Shown: positions 1-10,329 of the stretch, in pieces
How the letters are laid out: every line of letters begins with the position of its first letter
Position numbering within the stretch: position 1 is the first letter of the stretch
NCBI RefSeq assembly: GCF_050717535.1
Contig: NZ_JBOITM010000072.1
Span: 41,524 to 105,523, forward strand
Source: Clostridium_AD sp050717535
Lineage (GTDB): Bacteria > Bacillota > Clostridia > Clostridiales > Clostridiaceae
Reading direction: 5' to 3'
Length of the DNA stretch: 64,000 nt
Notes under the pieces: generated by a model
The model's input: only the letters and a program-made list of their open reading frames with translations
What the model was told of the DNA's origin: nothing
Databases searched by the model: none
Translations under genes and position numbers: made by a program

Positions 1-1469
1 CTACTATCTTCCCATCAATGCCCAAAAGCAAAGTTTTAAAATCATCAACATTAACATTAGTTAAGAAACTTCCAATAGCGCCATCATAATTATTAAGTCT
101 AGCCTTATTGAAATATTTACTAAATGTATAGTTTATACCATTAATTGTAAGTCCAGTTGGATTAAGCATATCTGGTGTAAATGCTTTAATTGTACCAATA
201 ACAACCTTATCATTTACATAAACAAATGTGTTTTTATTCCAAATATCTGATACAAAATAAACCACATCATAAGCATTCAATTGAGATTCCTGAATATTTG
301 CACCTCTATAAATATACGAATACTTTGTATTCTTAAGCTGATCTAGAAGTTTAGCATTGTCATTTTTATAGACTTGTGGTGCACCAAAATTAGCATCAAC
401 AATGATACCATAATCATAGCCTGAATTGTCACTCTTCTTTGTTAGAATAATTGAAGAATAAGCCCTAATAGCTTTAACTGCAACTTCATAATCTACATAT
501 ACTCCATGATAGTAATATAATGAAGCTTTTGGTAGTGTCATAGTTTGAGCTAAATCCTTGTCATCCGTGTAAGCTATTAATGAACTTGTTATGCCTGTTA
601 CAGCATAGTTTTCTGTAGAATTTTCTTTTACACTTACTTTAGTAATATTAGCTCCATCAATATAAAGCTTATATTTTACTCCAAGTTCAACGTCCCCAGC
701 ATTACTATTAACTGTATATTTTGTTAAACTAGTTAATCCTTGACCTGCAAGATAAACTTCGTTGTCTAAAAGATCATCGGAGGTTTTTGAATTTCCCACC
801 ACTGTTACTTCTTTTAAGCTGCCTGTAATGTCAGTATTTAAATATTCATCCTCAAAATATTTATCAGAAAAATATTCGGTTTGAGAGTCTTTAACCAATG
901 TACTGAAAAGCCTATCAAACATAACTGCTGATACTTTATAAGTTAACTTATCGCTTTTTTTATAAGCTATATCAGTAGTTAATCCTAATTTATAAGCCTG
1001 CTGAATATAATTGTTAGGCCATGACAATTTTGAAAGCTCCGGGTCTGCATCTGTATATCCAAGCATCCTCACCATAATTGTATCCATCTCTGCCATTGTT
1101 ACATACTGCTCAGGATGAAAAGATCCATCTGGTGTTCCAAACATTAAACCTACACCTACCACTCCTTTAACATATCCGCTAAGATCACTATTAGCTTTTA
1201 TATCCGGGAAAATTGTTGTACCATTTAAGTTTAATGCGGTGGAAGACAATCCATCAGCTATTGCTATGGCTTTTACTAATTGACCTCTAGTTACCAGTCC
1301 ATTCTCACCCTTTGTAGCCTTATCTATAACCTTTAATTGTTGCATTTTCTCCATTGAACCTGAGTAGCTTAGAGGGTTTGAGATTGCAAAAACTTGAGAG
1401 GAACCTATAGTAGAAAGTACCATTACACTTGCCAATATCAAACTTAAACCTGTTTTTTTAAATTTCATT
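1..1469 (-). CDS. SLH-domain surface protein, copy A (cut by window edge)
   Basis: Exported protein of about 489 visible residues. The stop and last three codons lie beyond base 1. A signal peptide (MKFKKTGLSLI...SSQVFA) is followed by S-layer homology modules over residues 35-190, with motifs such as FPDIKANSDLSGYVKG and GTPDGSFHPEQYVTMAEM. The C-terminal 300 residues match nothing I recognise. SLH domains bind secondary cell-wall polymers, so a cell-wall location is inferred. The mature part is almost base-for-base identical to the gene at 12748-14226 (about half a dozen differences seen by eye), whereas the signal-peptide codons differ clearly. It lies 71 bp downstream of a MacA-like adaptor, as the final gene of the efflux operon. 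Confidence 0.85.
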
Positions 1470-1540
1470 TTTTACACCATCCTTTTTGTTATTAACACAT
1501 TGCTGCATAATTTAATTCCTATTTACCCAAAGGTCTACCC

Positions 1541-3109
1541 CTACTTTACTGCTGCATATGGTTGAGCCAAAATTACTGCATCACCTTCTTTTAATCCACT
1601 GGTAATCTCTACATATTTCACATTACTTACGCCTAATTTCACTTCCCTTTGCTCTCCACCCTCTTGTTTTCCTTTTACTAAAACATAGTTTAACCCCTCA
1701 GACTTTGTTATTGCCTCTACGGGAAGGTATAACACATTTTGTTTATTAGTTACTTGTATTTCAGCATTTGCATTCATTCCACCCTTAAGTATATTAAATC
1801 CACCCAAGGCCTTAATAGTTACTGGATATGTGTTTACTCCACTTACAGAAGTACCTTTAACTGCAACGTATTCAACCTCACCTAGAACTGGAGTGGTTAA
1901 AGTATCTGGAAGAGAACTTACTCTAATATTTACCTTCTGCCTTGGTACTATTTTAGCTATATCAATTTCATCCACAGGTACATCAAATTTCATTTGTGTG
2001 GTATCTAAGACTTCTGAGACTTGCATACCGGGACTTACGATATCTCCAGCTTGGAAGCTCACAGTTGATAACACTCCACTAATAGGAGAAACTACTTTAA
2101 AATATTCAAGCTGTGAACCAGTTAAGCTTATTTGGTCCTTAGAAGTTACAATCCCTATATTGGAAGTTTCTTGAGCTCTCATAACTGTATTATTTTCCAT
2201 TTGAATAAGAAGACTTCCGGAACTAACCTTTTGACTTTCTTTAACTGCAATTCGCTTAACCGTTCCTCCAGTCTTGCTAATAACTGCTTGCTTATTTAAA
2301 TAATTTAGACTAGCATTATTTGTACTAGATACACTCCCTTTAGATGTTTTAACCTGTCCACTAGCAAGCATCCCCCCAAGAAGAGCACCTGGATTATTAA
2401 TTTGCACTTCTACTGTGTATAACTGCCCCCCCGAAATTGTTGCTGAGGGCTGGTTACTTATATAGGTCACAGTTCCATTAACCTCTTGCATTAACGAAGC
2501 TACACTTATAGTAGCTACTTGACCCAAGGCTATTTGTCCTACATCTGCAGCATTAAAATTAAGTAATACTTTAAGTTTTGAAGTATCTACAATTGTAAGA
2601 ACTGTGCCTCCAGGTTGAACAGTATCACCAACACTTACAGGAATATTGGTTACTTGTCCTGTAAATGGAGCATTAATTGACAAATTACCTACAGCTTCAT
2701 TAGATGCATCTGCAGACACCTTTACTTGTTCTAGTCCTTGCTTAGAAACATTTAAAGCAGTTTGAGCATCTTTATCATCAAGTACATATATTACATCCCC
2801 TGCTTTAACCTTATCCCCAGTTTTAAAATTAACCTTTTTAATTGTTGCATTAACTCTAGAATATAGTTTATTACTTTTAGTAAAATTTATAGGACCTGAA
2901 CCTTGAACCACAATGTCTATATTGCCTCTTTTTACAGTTGCAGTTTTCTGATTTGCGGCACTTCTAGAACCTACTACCTTATTACTCATCACAGTATTAT
3001 TTAATATTACCCCGGTAATAACGATAATTGCTATTACCAAAAGCCCTACTATTCTTCGAAATCTCTTTTTATGTGCCTTATTAGTTTTATTATTTAACTC
3101 TAAATTCAA
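1541..3109 (-). CDS. MacA-like / HlyD-family efflux adaptor, copy A
   Basis: Membrane-fusion-type adaptor of 522 aa. A cytoplasmic Lys/Arg-rich start is followed by one membrane anchor (residues 20-42). Two lipoyl/barrel-sandwich half motifs follow (KVKAGDVIYVLDDKDAQ near 100 and SVGDTVQPGGTVLTIVD near 160), then a second set (KVSSGSLLIQMEN; SFQAGDIVSPGMQVSEV) and a C-terminal beta domain. The start is TTG, placed by GGAAGGTGA seven bases upstream; its paralogue at 16106-17932 uses the same site and TTG. That paralogue sits next to a MacB-type ATPase and permease, but this copy has none beside it. It follows the short HlyD gene and two ABC half-exporters, so its partner is unclear. The substrate is unknown. 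Confidence 0.85.
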   Translation of the reverse strand: MNLELNNKTNKAHKKRFRRIVGLLVIAIIVITGVILNNTVMSNKVVGSRSAANQKTATVKRGNIDIVVQGSGPINFTKSNKLYSRVNATIKKVNFKTGDKVKAGDVIYVLDDKDAQTALNVSKQGLEQVKVSADASNEAVGNLSINAPFTGQVTNIPVSVGDTVQPGGTVLTIVDTSKLKVLLNFNAADVGQIALGQVATISVASLMQEVNGTVTYISNQPSATISGGQLYTVEVQINNPGALLGGMLASGQVKTSKGSVSSTNNASLNYLNKQAVISKTGGTVKRIAVKESQKVSSGSLLIQMENNTVMRAQETSNIGIVTSKDQISLTGSQLEYFKVVSPISGVLSTVSFQAGDIVSPGMQVSEVLDTTQMKFDVPVDEIDIAKIVPRQKVNIRVSSLPDTLTTPVLGEVEYVAVKGTSVSGVNTYPVTIKALGGFNILKGGMNANAEIQVTNKQNVLYLPVEAITKSEGLNYVLVKGKQEGGEQREVKLGVSNVKYVEITSGLKEGDAVILAQPYAAVK

Positions 3110-3160
3110 TATTAGTCACCTTCCATTCACATTTATTAAACTTATAGATTATCTCATGCA

Positions 3161-3814
3161 CTACTTCTTTGTTTGTATTTTCACACTGGCATTTGTGCCT
3201 GGTAATAATTTAGTATCAATAGTATTAAATTCAATTTTAACTTGCACTCTTTTTTCAACCTTTGTAAAAGTACCACTGGTTTGAGCTGGAAGAAAAGAGA
3301 AAGCATCCGCTGCTGCTTGTGCAATTGATTTTACTTTACCAGCAAATTTTTCACCCTTAAATTGATCTATAGTTATACTAACTGATTGGCCTATCTTTAT
3401 TTTATTAAGGTCTGTTTCATCTATATTAGCTGTAACATAAATATGCGCAGGATCCATTATCAGAGCAAGTGTTGGCACCTGCAAACTTGATACGTATTCT
3501 CCAATATGTGTATTGTTTTGTACAATTGTCCCACTAATTGGTGCTCTTATATTTGAAGCCGCACCAGCAGTTACACCCGCATCTATTCGCCCAAGAAGCT
3601 GATCCTTAACTACAGAATCTCCTTCTTTTACATTAAACTCCAAAAGTTTTCCAGAAGCCATTGGTGTTACTTTTATAAAATCAGCAGATATTACCGCATT
3701 ATCCGTTGACACATAATGGGTATCAGCATACCAATAATATATCACTGTAGCCCCTCCTAAAAGTAAAGCCAGGACTAAAATACTTGTTAACAATAATTTA
3801 AATTTACCCTTCAT
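3161..3814 (-). CDS. Short HlyD/EmrA-type secretion adaptor
   Basis: Protein of about 217 aa with one N-terminal membrane segment (about residues 7-30) and a single biotinyl-lipoyl-like domain: YVSTDNAVISADFIKV, then VKEGDSVVKDQLLGRIDAG, then IRAPISGTIVQNNTHIGEYV. The long alpha-helical hairpin of classic HlyD is missing, as is common in short Gram-positive versions. A GTG nine bases upstream is in frame, but the AAGGTAGG site is spaced better for the ATG at 3814, so I start there. It lies 35 bp after the ABC exporter pair and 52 bp before the MacA-like adaptor, which suggests one transcript. Role inferred: coupling of the exporter to the cell-wall side. Confidence 0.8.
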   Translation of the reverse strand: MKGKFKLLLTSILVLALLLGGATVIYYWYADTHYVSTDNAVISADFIKVTPMASGKLLEFNVKEGDSVVKDQLLGRIDAGVTAGAASNIRAPISGTIVQNNTHIGEYVSSLQVPTLALIMDPAHIYVTANIDETDLNKIKIGQSVSITIDQFKGEKFAGKVKSIAQAAADAFSFLPAQTSGTFTKVEKRVQVKIEFNTIDTKLLPGTNASVKIQTKK

Positions 3815-3857
3815 TTTGTGCACCTACCTTTATTATTTATAGGATATTTCTTTTATT

Positions 3858-5846
3858 TTAATTATCTAAATTTGCACCAGCAAATTGACTGTTATAAAGA
3901 TCTTCATAAAAACCTTTTTGGGAAAGCAGTTCATAATGGCTACCCATCTCAATAATACTTCCCTTATCCATAACTAGTATTAGCTCTGCATCTCTAATTG
4001 TAGAAAGTCTATGTGCAATAACAAAACTTGTTCTATTTTGCATAAGCTCTGCCATGGCCTTTTGTATATAAACTTCTGTCCTTGAGTCAACACTACTTGT
4101 AGCTTCATCTAGTATCATTATTGCTGGATTTGCAAGTATGGCCCTAGCAATGGTTAAAAGCTGTTTCTGACCCTGTGATATATTAGATGCTTCCTCATTA
4201 AGCAAAGTATCGTAACCATCTGGAAGGGTCTTAATAAAGTGATGGGCATGAGCCGCTTTAGCTGCCACCATAACTTCCTCTAGCCCTGAACCTTCTTTAC
4301 CGTAAGCTATATTTTCCATTATTGTGCCATTAAATAACCAGGTATCTTGAAGTACCATACCAAACATATTTCTTAGCTCTCCACGTTTTATATCTTTAAC
4401 GTCTACTCCATCAATAGAAATTGTTCCAGCATCTATTTCATAAAAACGCATCAATAGGTTAACAAGAGTAGATTTACCGGCACCAGTTGGTCCTACAATA
4501 GCTATAGTATGGCCCTGCCTTACGTCAATGTTCATATTTTTTATAAGTGGTTCTCCTGTTTTATAGCTGAAATCTACATTTTCAAACTTTACTTCACCTT
4601 TAGGTGACTGTAAAACTTTAGCATTAACTTCATCAGGTAATTCTTCCACCTCATCTAAAAGTTCAAAAACACGCTCAGCAGATGCCACCGTTGATTGAAT
4701 TACATTTGCAATATTTGCAGTTTGAACAATTGGTTGAGTAAACTGACTAGAATATTGAATAAATGCCTGAATATCACCTACACTAATTTTCCCTTGAGTG
4801 GCTAGAATACCACCTACCACCGACACTAAAACGTAACCTAAATTACTTATAAATCTCATTAGTGGCATTATCATACCTGAGATAAACTGTGCTTTCCAAC
4901 CTGAATTATATAGTCTTTTATTAATTGTATTAAACTGTCTTACAGAATCCTTTTCATGTCCAAAGGCTTTAACAATTTTATGCCCTGTATACATCTCTTC
5001 CACATGACCATTAAGCGCACCAATCTCTTTCTGTTGAGCTGCGAAAAATTTTTGTGATTTCTTCGCAATTAACATCACCACTATTCCATATATTGGCAGC
5101 GTCAGTATAACCACCAGTGTCAATAATGGGCTTATTGATAACATCATAACAACAACCCCAATAATAGTAGCCATTGATGTAACAAGTTGTGTAAGACTTT
5201 GTTGAAGCGTAGTCGCGATATTATCTACATCATTAGTAACACGACTTAGTATTTCACCATGAGTTCTTGAATCAAAAAATTCCAGTGGTAATCTAGATAA
5301 TTTATCTTCAACATCTGTTCGCAGAATATAAACAGTTTTCTGAGCTACTCCAGCCATTATATACTGTTGGACGTAACCGAATAATGCACTAATCACATAT
5401 AATGCGATTAACAGTAAAATTATACGTTTTATATATGGAAAGTTTATGTTACCACCATTAAAATTTATTATTTGAGCAATAGCAGCTTTAACTTTGACTA
5501 GACTCGCTACAACTGTTGGCGTAGCAGTATATGGATTCGCTGCTAGTGGTGCAAGCATAGCCTCTTGTGGTATTAAAGTTTTCAGCTGCATTTTAGCCAT
5601 TATGCCCTCAAACAAACTAGTTGTTGCCTTCCCTAAAATCTTTGGACCCACTATACTAAAAATTGTACTTAAAATTGCAAATATAAATACCATGATAAAT
5701 TTAAACATCTCTGGCTTTAAGTATGACAAAAGCCTCATCAGCGTGCCCTTAAAGTCCTTTGCTTTCTCTACAGGTTTTCCTAAATTCCCTCCAAAGCCTC
5801 CACCAGGCCCTCCTTTAGGTTTTTCATTTTTAGTATTTTCGCTCAT
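3858..5846 (-). CDS. Heterodimeric ABC exporter, catalytic-site half (operon 1)
   Basis: Half-transporter of 662 aa. A Gly-rich cytoplasmic N-terminus is followed by six membrane helices (residues about 45-370), with an enlarged first outer loop of about 90 residues, then an ATPase domain. Walker A GPTGAGKST, Walker B IMILDEAT with the catalytic Glu, and an H-loop IAHRLST are intact. The signature is ISQGQ instead of LSGGQ. Together with the partner at 5843-7570 (degenerate Asp and Gln) this gives one consensus and one degenerate ATP site, as in the LmrCD/BmrCD/TM287-288 multidrug exporters. Start and stop overlap in ATGA with the upstream gene, preceded by AGGAGG. Drug or lipid export is inferred from family only. 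Confidence 0.92.
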   Translation of the reverse strand: MSENTKNEKPKGGPGGGFGGNLGKPVEKAKDFKGTLMRLLSYLKPEMFKFIMVFIFAILSTIFSIVGPKILGKATTSLFEGIMAKMQLKTLIPQEAMLAPLAANPYTATPTVVASLVKVKAAIAQIINFNGGNINFPYIKRIILLLIALYVISALFGYVQQYIMAGVAQKTVYILRTDVEDKLSRLPLEFFDSRTHGEILSRVTNDVDNIATTLQQSLTQLVTSMATIIGVVVMMLSISPLLTLVVILTLPIYGIVVMLIAKKSQKFFAAQQKEIGALNGHVEEMYTGHKIVKAFGHEKDSVRQFNTINKRLYNSGWKAQFISGMIMPLMRFISNLGYVLVSVVGGILATQGKISVGDIQAFIQYSSQFTQPIVQTANIANVIQSTVASAERVFELLDEVEELPDEVNAKVLQSPKGEVKFENVDFSYKTGEPLIKNMNIDVRQGHTIAIVGPTGAGKSTLVNLLMRFYEIDAGTISIDGVDVKDIKRGELRNMFGMVLQDTWLFNGTIMENIAYGKEGSGLEEVMVAAKAAHAHHFIKTLPDGYDTLLNEEASNISQGQKQLLTIARAILANPAIMILDEATSSVDSRTEVYIQKAMAELMQNRTSFVIAHRLSTIRDAELILVMDKGSIIEMGSHYELLSQKGFYEDLYNSQFAGANLDN

Positions 5847-7570
5847 TTTAATTCCTCCTCTGAGAGCTGTGAGGATACAATTTCATGATATACTCTGCAA
5901 CTATCTAAAAGTTCTTTATGAGTTCCTATTCCCGCAATTCGGCCTTCGTCTAAAACTATTATTCTATCTGCATCCATAACTGTTGCAACTCTTTGGGCTA
6001 TGATAATAACAGTGGCAATAGCTGTTTCTTTTTTAAGCGCACCCCGAAGTTTTGCATCTGTTTTAAAATCAAGTGCTGAAAAACTATCATCAAATATATA
6101 TATCTCAGGTTGTCTAACTAAGGCACGAGCGATAGAAAGACGTTGTTTTTGCCCACCTGAAACATTAGTCCCTCCTTGTGCAATGAAATGATCAAACCCC
6201 ATATCCATTCCATTTATAAACTCTGTGGCTTGAGCTACATCAGCCGCATGCACAATTTGCTCTCGCGTAGCACTATCATTTCCATATTTAATATTTTCAT
6301 TAATAGTACCAGAAAAGAGAATATTTTTTTGTGGAACATAACCTATTTTTGACCTTAAGTCTTCCTGGCTAATTTCGCGTACATCCACCCCATTCACCAA
6401 AACTGACCCCGAAACAACATCATAAAAACGAGGTATTAAATTTACTAGAGTGGATTTACCTGAACCAGTACCTCCTATAATAGCTGTTGTTTCTCCAGGT
6501 CCCGCACTAAAGTTTATATTACTAATTGCTGGTTGTTCTGCACCTGGATAGCTAAATGAGACTTCCTTAAACTCAACATAACCATTTTTCTCATCTGCTA
6601 GCCTTGTCTTTTCTAAATCTTCGATATCAGGCTGCATATCTAGTACCTCATTTATCCTTACTGCGGAAGCTTGACCCCTGGGTATCATAATAAACATCAT
6701 TGCAACCATTAAGAAAGAAAATAAAATTTGCATTCCATATTGAATAAATGCCATAAGTGATCCAACTTGCATACTACCAGCATCTATTCGCATGCTTCCA
6801 AACCAGAAAATTGCAATTGTTGTAAGATTCATAATAAGCATCATAACTGGCATTAATATAGCCATAATTATATTTACTTTTACTGAGTTATCCATAAGAT
6901 CGCGATTTGCAAAATCGAACCTTTTTTTCTCATGTTCTATACGATTAAAAGCACGTATTACTCTAATACCTGTAAGTCCTTCACGTAAAACAAGATTTAG
7001 TTTATCTAATTTAACCTGCATTAACTTAAACAGTGGAAGGCCCTTTCGAAGAACTGAACCAATAATAATAAAAAGTACTGGAATTACTACTACGAAAATC
7101 CAGGTTAAAGGTTTGTCCTCTCTCAGCGCCATAATAATACCACCTATACCAGTAAGTGGTGCAAATAACATTATAGAAAACATCATTACCGTTACTTGCT
7201 GAATTTGAGTTACGTCATTTGTTGTTCTTGTTATTAACGTAGCCGTACCTATTTTATCAAATTCATGTAGTGAGAAACTTTCTACCTTTTCAAAAATCTT
7301 ACCGCGAATAATCATTCCAAGGCCTACTGCAGTTCTTGAGGATAAGAATCCCGCTACCACAGAACATAATACGCCACCTGCTGAAATAATAAGCATAAGC
7401 CCACCAATTCTTATAATGTAATTTAAATCATTATTAACAATCCCTTTGTCAATAATATCTGAACTTAAGGTTGGTAAATAAAGATTTGCAATCACTTGAA
7501 AGAAAATGAGTACAATTATCGCTGCAATTTGTGTTGTAAATTCATCTAAGTATCTGTACAATTTAATCAC
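5843..7570 (-). CDS. Heterodimeric ABC exporter, degenerate-site half (operon 1)
   Basis: Half-transporter of 575 aa with six membrane helices and a C-terminal ATPase domain. Walker A is GGTGSGKST and the signature VSGGQ is good. However, Walker B reads IYIFDDS, so Asp replaces the catalytic Glu, and the switch residue is Gln (IIAQRVATV) instead of His. These are the hallmarks of the non-hydrolytic partner in TM287/288-type heterodimers. The start is GTG, placed by GGGAGATGA upstream and by similarity with the paralogue at 10326-12101. It follows the MarR gene by about 44 bp and overlaps the next half-transporter by four bases, so the two subunits are translationally coupled. Confidence 0.92.
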   Translation of the reverse strand: MIKLYRYLDEFTTQIAAIIVLIFFQVIANLYLPTLSSDIIDKGIVNNDLNYIIRIGGLMLIISAGGVLCSVVAGFLSSRTAVGLGMIIRGKIFEKVESFSLHEFDKIGTATLITRTTNDVTQIQQVTVMMFSIMLFAPLTGIGGIIMALREDKPLTWIFVVVIPVLFIIIGSVLRKGLPLFKLMQVKLDKLNLVLREGLTGIRVIRAFNRIEHEKKRFDFANRDLMDNSVKVNIIMAILMPVMMLIMNLTTIAIFWFGSMRIDAGSMQVGSLMAFIQYGMQILFSFLMVAMMFIMIPRGQASAVRINEVLDMQPDIEDLEKTRLADEKNGYVEFKEVSFSYPGAEQPAISNINFSAGPGETTAIIGGTGSGKSTLVNLIPRFYDVVSGSVLVNGVDVREISQEDLRSKIGYVPQKNILFSGTINENIKYGNDSATREQIVHAADVAQATEFINGMDMGFDHFIAQGGTNVSGGQKQRLSIARALVRQPEIYIFDDSFSALDFKTDAKLRGALKKETAIATVIIIAQRVATVMDADRIIVLDEGRIAGIGTHKELLDSCRVYHEIVSSQLSEEELK

Positions 7571-7614
7571 GAATTATTCATCTCCCATAAGTGAACTAGG
7601 GTTAATTATTTTTA

Positions 7615-8064
7615 CTACTCTATTAAAAGCTTTTTAAGAATGCTAAGCCCCTCAACTATTTTACTAATTTCTTCAGGTGTAGCTTTTTTTATTACATTTG
7701 CAGTATTTTCTCGAATTAATTTATGAGCATCTCCATGTACTTCATTGAATTTAGGGCAGATATTTACATAAACAACTCTTCTGTCCTCACGACTTCTTTC
7801 CCTTTCTACAATACCTTGTTTTTCAAGCCGATCAACAATTCCAGACACCGTACTATTAGATAAGCCAAGCTTATTGCTAAGTCCAGATATTTTTATCTTT
7901 TTTTCTTTACTGAGTATTCCCATAACCATAGCTTGAGGTGCAGTGATTCCAGTGTGTTCAAAACTTTTTATTATATTATGTTTAAACAGCCCCATAACAC
8001 TAAGAAAGAGTTTTGCAACTTCAATGCTATCATATAATTTGTTTTCTTCATTTAATTCTTCCAT
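7615..8064 (-). CDS. MarR-family repressor of exporter operon 1
   Basis: Winged-helix regulator of about 149 aa. The recognition region (KISGLSNKLGLSNSTVSGIVDRLEKQG) and the wing with ERERSREDRRVVYVNI are typical of MarR. An upstream in-frame ATG at 8148 is possible, but it lies inside the promoter. The ATG at 8064 is preceded by TAAGGTGGTGA, exactly the site used by the paralogue at 12131-12571, so I use 8064. It is the first gene of the exporter operon and probably represses its own promoter, binding the 15-bp-spaced repeats just downstream of the -10 box. The effector is unknown but likely a substrate of the exporter. Confidence 0.88.
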   Translation of the reverse strand: MEELNEENKLYDSIEVAKLFLSVMGLFKHNIIKSFEHTGITAPQAMVMGILSKEKKIKISGLSNKLGLSNSTVSGIVDRLEKQGIVERERSREDRRVVYVNICPKFNEVHGDAHKLIRENTANVIKKATPEEISKIVEGLSILKKLLIE

Positions 8065-8098
8065 ATTATTCACCACCTTATAGTTTTTCCCATTAAAT

Positions 8099-8122
8099 AC
8101 ATTTCGCATAGTAATATTTTGT
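8099..8122 (-). promoter_or_regulatory. Putative MarR operator (operon 1)
   Basis: Two related nonamers, ACATTTCGC and ATATTTTGT as read on the plus strand, start exactly 15 bp apart between the -10 box and the MarR start codon. The equivalent place in operon 2 has three such nonamers with the same 15-bp spacing. Position and conservation suggest an autorepression operator; this is an inference. Confidence 0.5.
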
Positions 8123-8133
8123 GTACGTAATAT

Positions 8134-8162
8134 ATTATATATTTTCATTTTTTACATGTCAA
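8134..8162 (-). promoter_or_regulatory. Sigma-A promoter of MarR/exporter operon 1
   Basis: On the minus strand a perfect TTGACA (-35, at 8157-8162) is followed after 17 bases by a perfect TATAAT (-10, at 8134-8139), about 70 bases before the MarR start at 8064. Confidence 0.8.
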
Positions 8163-8245
8163 TACTTTTTATTAATATTTTACAAAATGAAGAAAGATTA
8201 CCCTTTCAAGTAATCCAACACTCATTTTTTTAAGTTTCATAACAG

Positions 8246-8284
8246 GGAAAAAACTGCTGATAAGTTATCCTTATCAGCAGTTTT
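8246..8284 (-). terminator. Intrinsic terminator of exporter operon 2
   Basis: Perfect 14-bp stem (AAACTGCTGATAAG paired across a five-base loop) followed on the minus strand by TTTTT, 33 bp after the stop of the gene at 8317-10329. A smaller GATTAC/GTAATC hairpin lies just beyond, at 8196-8215. Confidence 0.85.
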
Positions 8285-8316
8285 GCTTATATTACATATT
8301 AGCCAGGAGTCTTCCC

Positions 8317-10329
8317 TTATATAACATCGTTATCCAAATCAGCCCCAGCGAACTGACTATTATAAAGGTCTGCATAGAAGCCATTCTTATCAAGAAGTTC
8401 ATTATGATTACCCATCTCAATGATACTTCCCTTATTCATAACTAATATTAGCTCTGCCTCTTTAATTGTAGAAAGTCTATGTGCAATTACAAAACTTGTT
8501 CTGTTTTGCATAAGTGCCGTCATAGCATTTTGTATATAAACTTCTGTTCTTGAGTCAACGTTACTTGTAGCTTCATCAAGTATCATAATAGTTGGGTTTG
8601 CAAGTATCGCCCTTGCTATAGTAAGAAGTTGCTTTTGTCCCTGTGATATATTTGAAGCTTCTTCATTTAGTATTGTATTATATCCATCAGGAAGAGTCTT
8701 AATAAAGTGATGTGCATGAGCTGCTCGTGCCGCCTTCATAATCTCCTCCTCCGTTGCTCCCTCTTTTCCATAAGCAATATTATCCATTATAGTGCCATTA
8801 AACAGCCAAGTATCTTGAAGTACCATACCAAACATACTACGTAGTTCACCACGTTTTATGTCTCTTATATCCACTCCATCAACTGTAATTTTACCAGCAT
8901 CTATCTCATAAAACCTCATTAACAAGTTAACAAGTGTAGTTTTACCAGCACCCGTTGGTCCAACAATTGCAATTGTATGACCACGTTTTACATCAAGGTT
9001 CATATTCACAATAAGAGGTTCATCTGCTTTATAGCTAAAATCAACATGTTCAAACTTAACTTCTCCCTTAGGTAATTCAATCACCTTAATATTACTAGTT
9101 TCCGTAATCTCTTCTACTTCATCTAACAATTCAAAAATACGTTCAGCCGAAGCTACTGTTGATTGAATTATATTGGCAATATTTGCAGTTTGAACTATTG
9201 GTTGAGTAAACTGACTAGAATATTGAATAAAGGCTTGAATGTTACCTATGGTGATTTTACCTTGTGTTGCTAAAAATCCACCAACAACGCAAACTACTAC
9301 ATAACCTATATTACTAACAAATCTCATCATAGGCATTATTATTCCTGATATAAACTGAGCTTTCCAGCCTGCATTGTATAATCTATCATTAATATCTTCA
9401 AACTCTTTAATTGAATCTTTCTCGTGACCAAAGGATTTAACAATTTTATGTCCTGTATACATCTCTTCAACATGGCCATTAAGAGCTCCAATTTCCTTTT
9501 GCTGAGCTGCAAAATGTTTTTGAGATCGCTTTGCAACTAAAGCTGTCACAGTAATATATAGTGGCAAAGTTAAAATAACAACAAGTGTCATAAGTGGGCT
9601 TATTGTAAGCATCATAATAACAATACCAACGATGGTAACAATAGCGGTAACAAGCTGAGTAAGACTTTGTTGAAGTGTTGTTGATATATTGTCAACATCA
9701 TTTGTAACACGACTTAATATCTCACCATGGGTTCTTCCATCAAAAAACTTAAGTGGAAGCCTGGATAACTTATCTTCAACTTCACGTCTAAGATTATAAA
9801 CAGTTTTCTGTGCCACTCCAGCCATTATATATTGTTGAAGGAATCCGAAAACTGTACTTATTAAATACAATCCAAGTAACAAAATAATAATATTTTGAAT
9901 ATATACGAAATCTATGTTACCACCGTTTATATCCATTATCTTAGCAATTCCGGTTTTAATTTGATCCAGTCCATCAATTACTTTGGGACTCTTTGCTGCT
10001 CCTGGATTAGCCTTTATTGCAGCTGCTATTTTATCTTGCGCAGCATGCATCTGAATTAAACCATATTTACTTTTAATACCCTCAACCAATTTATCTATAG
10101 CTTTTGCTGAAATCTTAGGCCCTACTATAGTAAAAATAGTACTGATAATTGCAAATATAAATACTAAAATAAAATTGGTTCTTTGTGGTTTTAAATAACT
10201 TAAAAGTCTTTTTAATGTTCCTTTAAAGTCTTTGGCTTTAACTATAGGTCCCTTAAATGATCCCATTGGTCCACCCGATCGACCCATACCGCCTCCACTT
10301 GATTTGCTCGTATTTTTGTTTTCGCTCAT
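8317..10329 (-). CDS. Heterodimeric ABC exporter, catalytic-site half (operon 2)
   Basis: Half-transporter of 670 aa, a close paralogue of the gene at 3858-5846 along its whole length: Gly-rich N-terminus, six helices with the large first outer loop, ATPase domain. Walker A GPTGAGKTT, signature ISQGQ, Walker B IMILDEAT with the catalytic Glu, H-loop IAHRLST. Its start overlaps the stop of the partner gene by four bases (ATGA) after AGGAGG. The outer loop (about residues 75-130) is the most diverged part compared with the operon 1 copy, which may reflect different substrates. It is the last gene of its operon, followed by a strong terminator. Confidence 0.92.
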   Translation of the reverse strand: MSENKNTSKSSGGGMGRSGGPMGSFKGPIVKAKDFKGTLKRLLSYLKPQRTNFILVFIFAIISTIFTIVGPKISAKAIDKLVEGIKSKYGLIQMHAAQDKIAAAIKANPGAAKSPKVIDGLDQIKTGIAKIMDINGGNIDFVYIQNIIILLLGLYLISTVFGFLQQYIMAGVAQKTVYNLRREVEDKLSRLPLKFFDGRTHGEILSRVTNDVDNISTTLQQSLTQLVTAIVTIVGIVIMMLTISPLMTLVVILTLPLYITVTALVAKRSQKHFAAQQKEIGALNGHVEEMYTGHKIVKSFGHEKDSIKEFEDINDRLYNAGWKAQFISGIIMPMMRFVSNIGYVVVCVVGGFLATQGKITIGNIQAFIQYSSQFTQPIVQTANIANIIQSTVASAERIFELLDEVEEITETSNIKVIELPKGEVKFEHVDFSYKADEPLIVNMNLDVKRGHTIAIVGPTGAGKTTLVNLLMRFYEIDAGKITVDGVDIRDIKRGELRSMFGMVLQDTWLFNGTIMDNIAYGKEGATEEEIMKAARAAHAHHFIKTLPDGYNTILNEEASNISQGQKQLLTIARAILANPTIMILDEATSNVDSRTEVYIQNAMTALMQNRTSFVIAHRLSTIKEAELILVMNKGSIIEMGNHNELLDKNGFYADLYNSQFAGADLDNDVI

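Noticed and set aside
8065..8148. 28-codon N-terminal extension of the first MarR protein
   Set aside because: It lies within the promoter -10 box and operator; the paralogue lacks it and the ribosome site fits the internal ATG.
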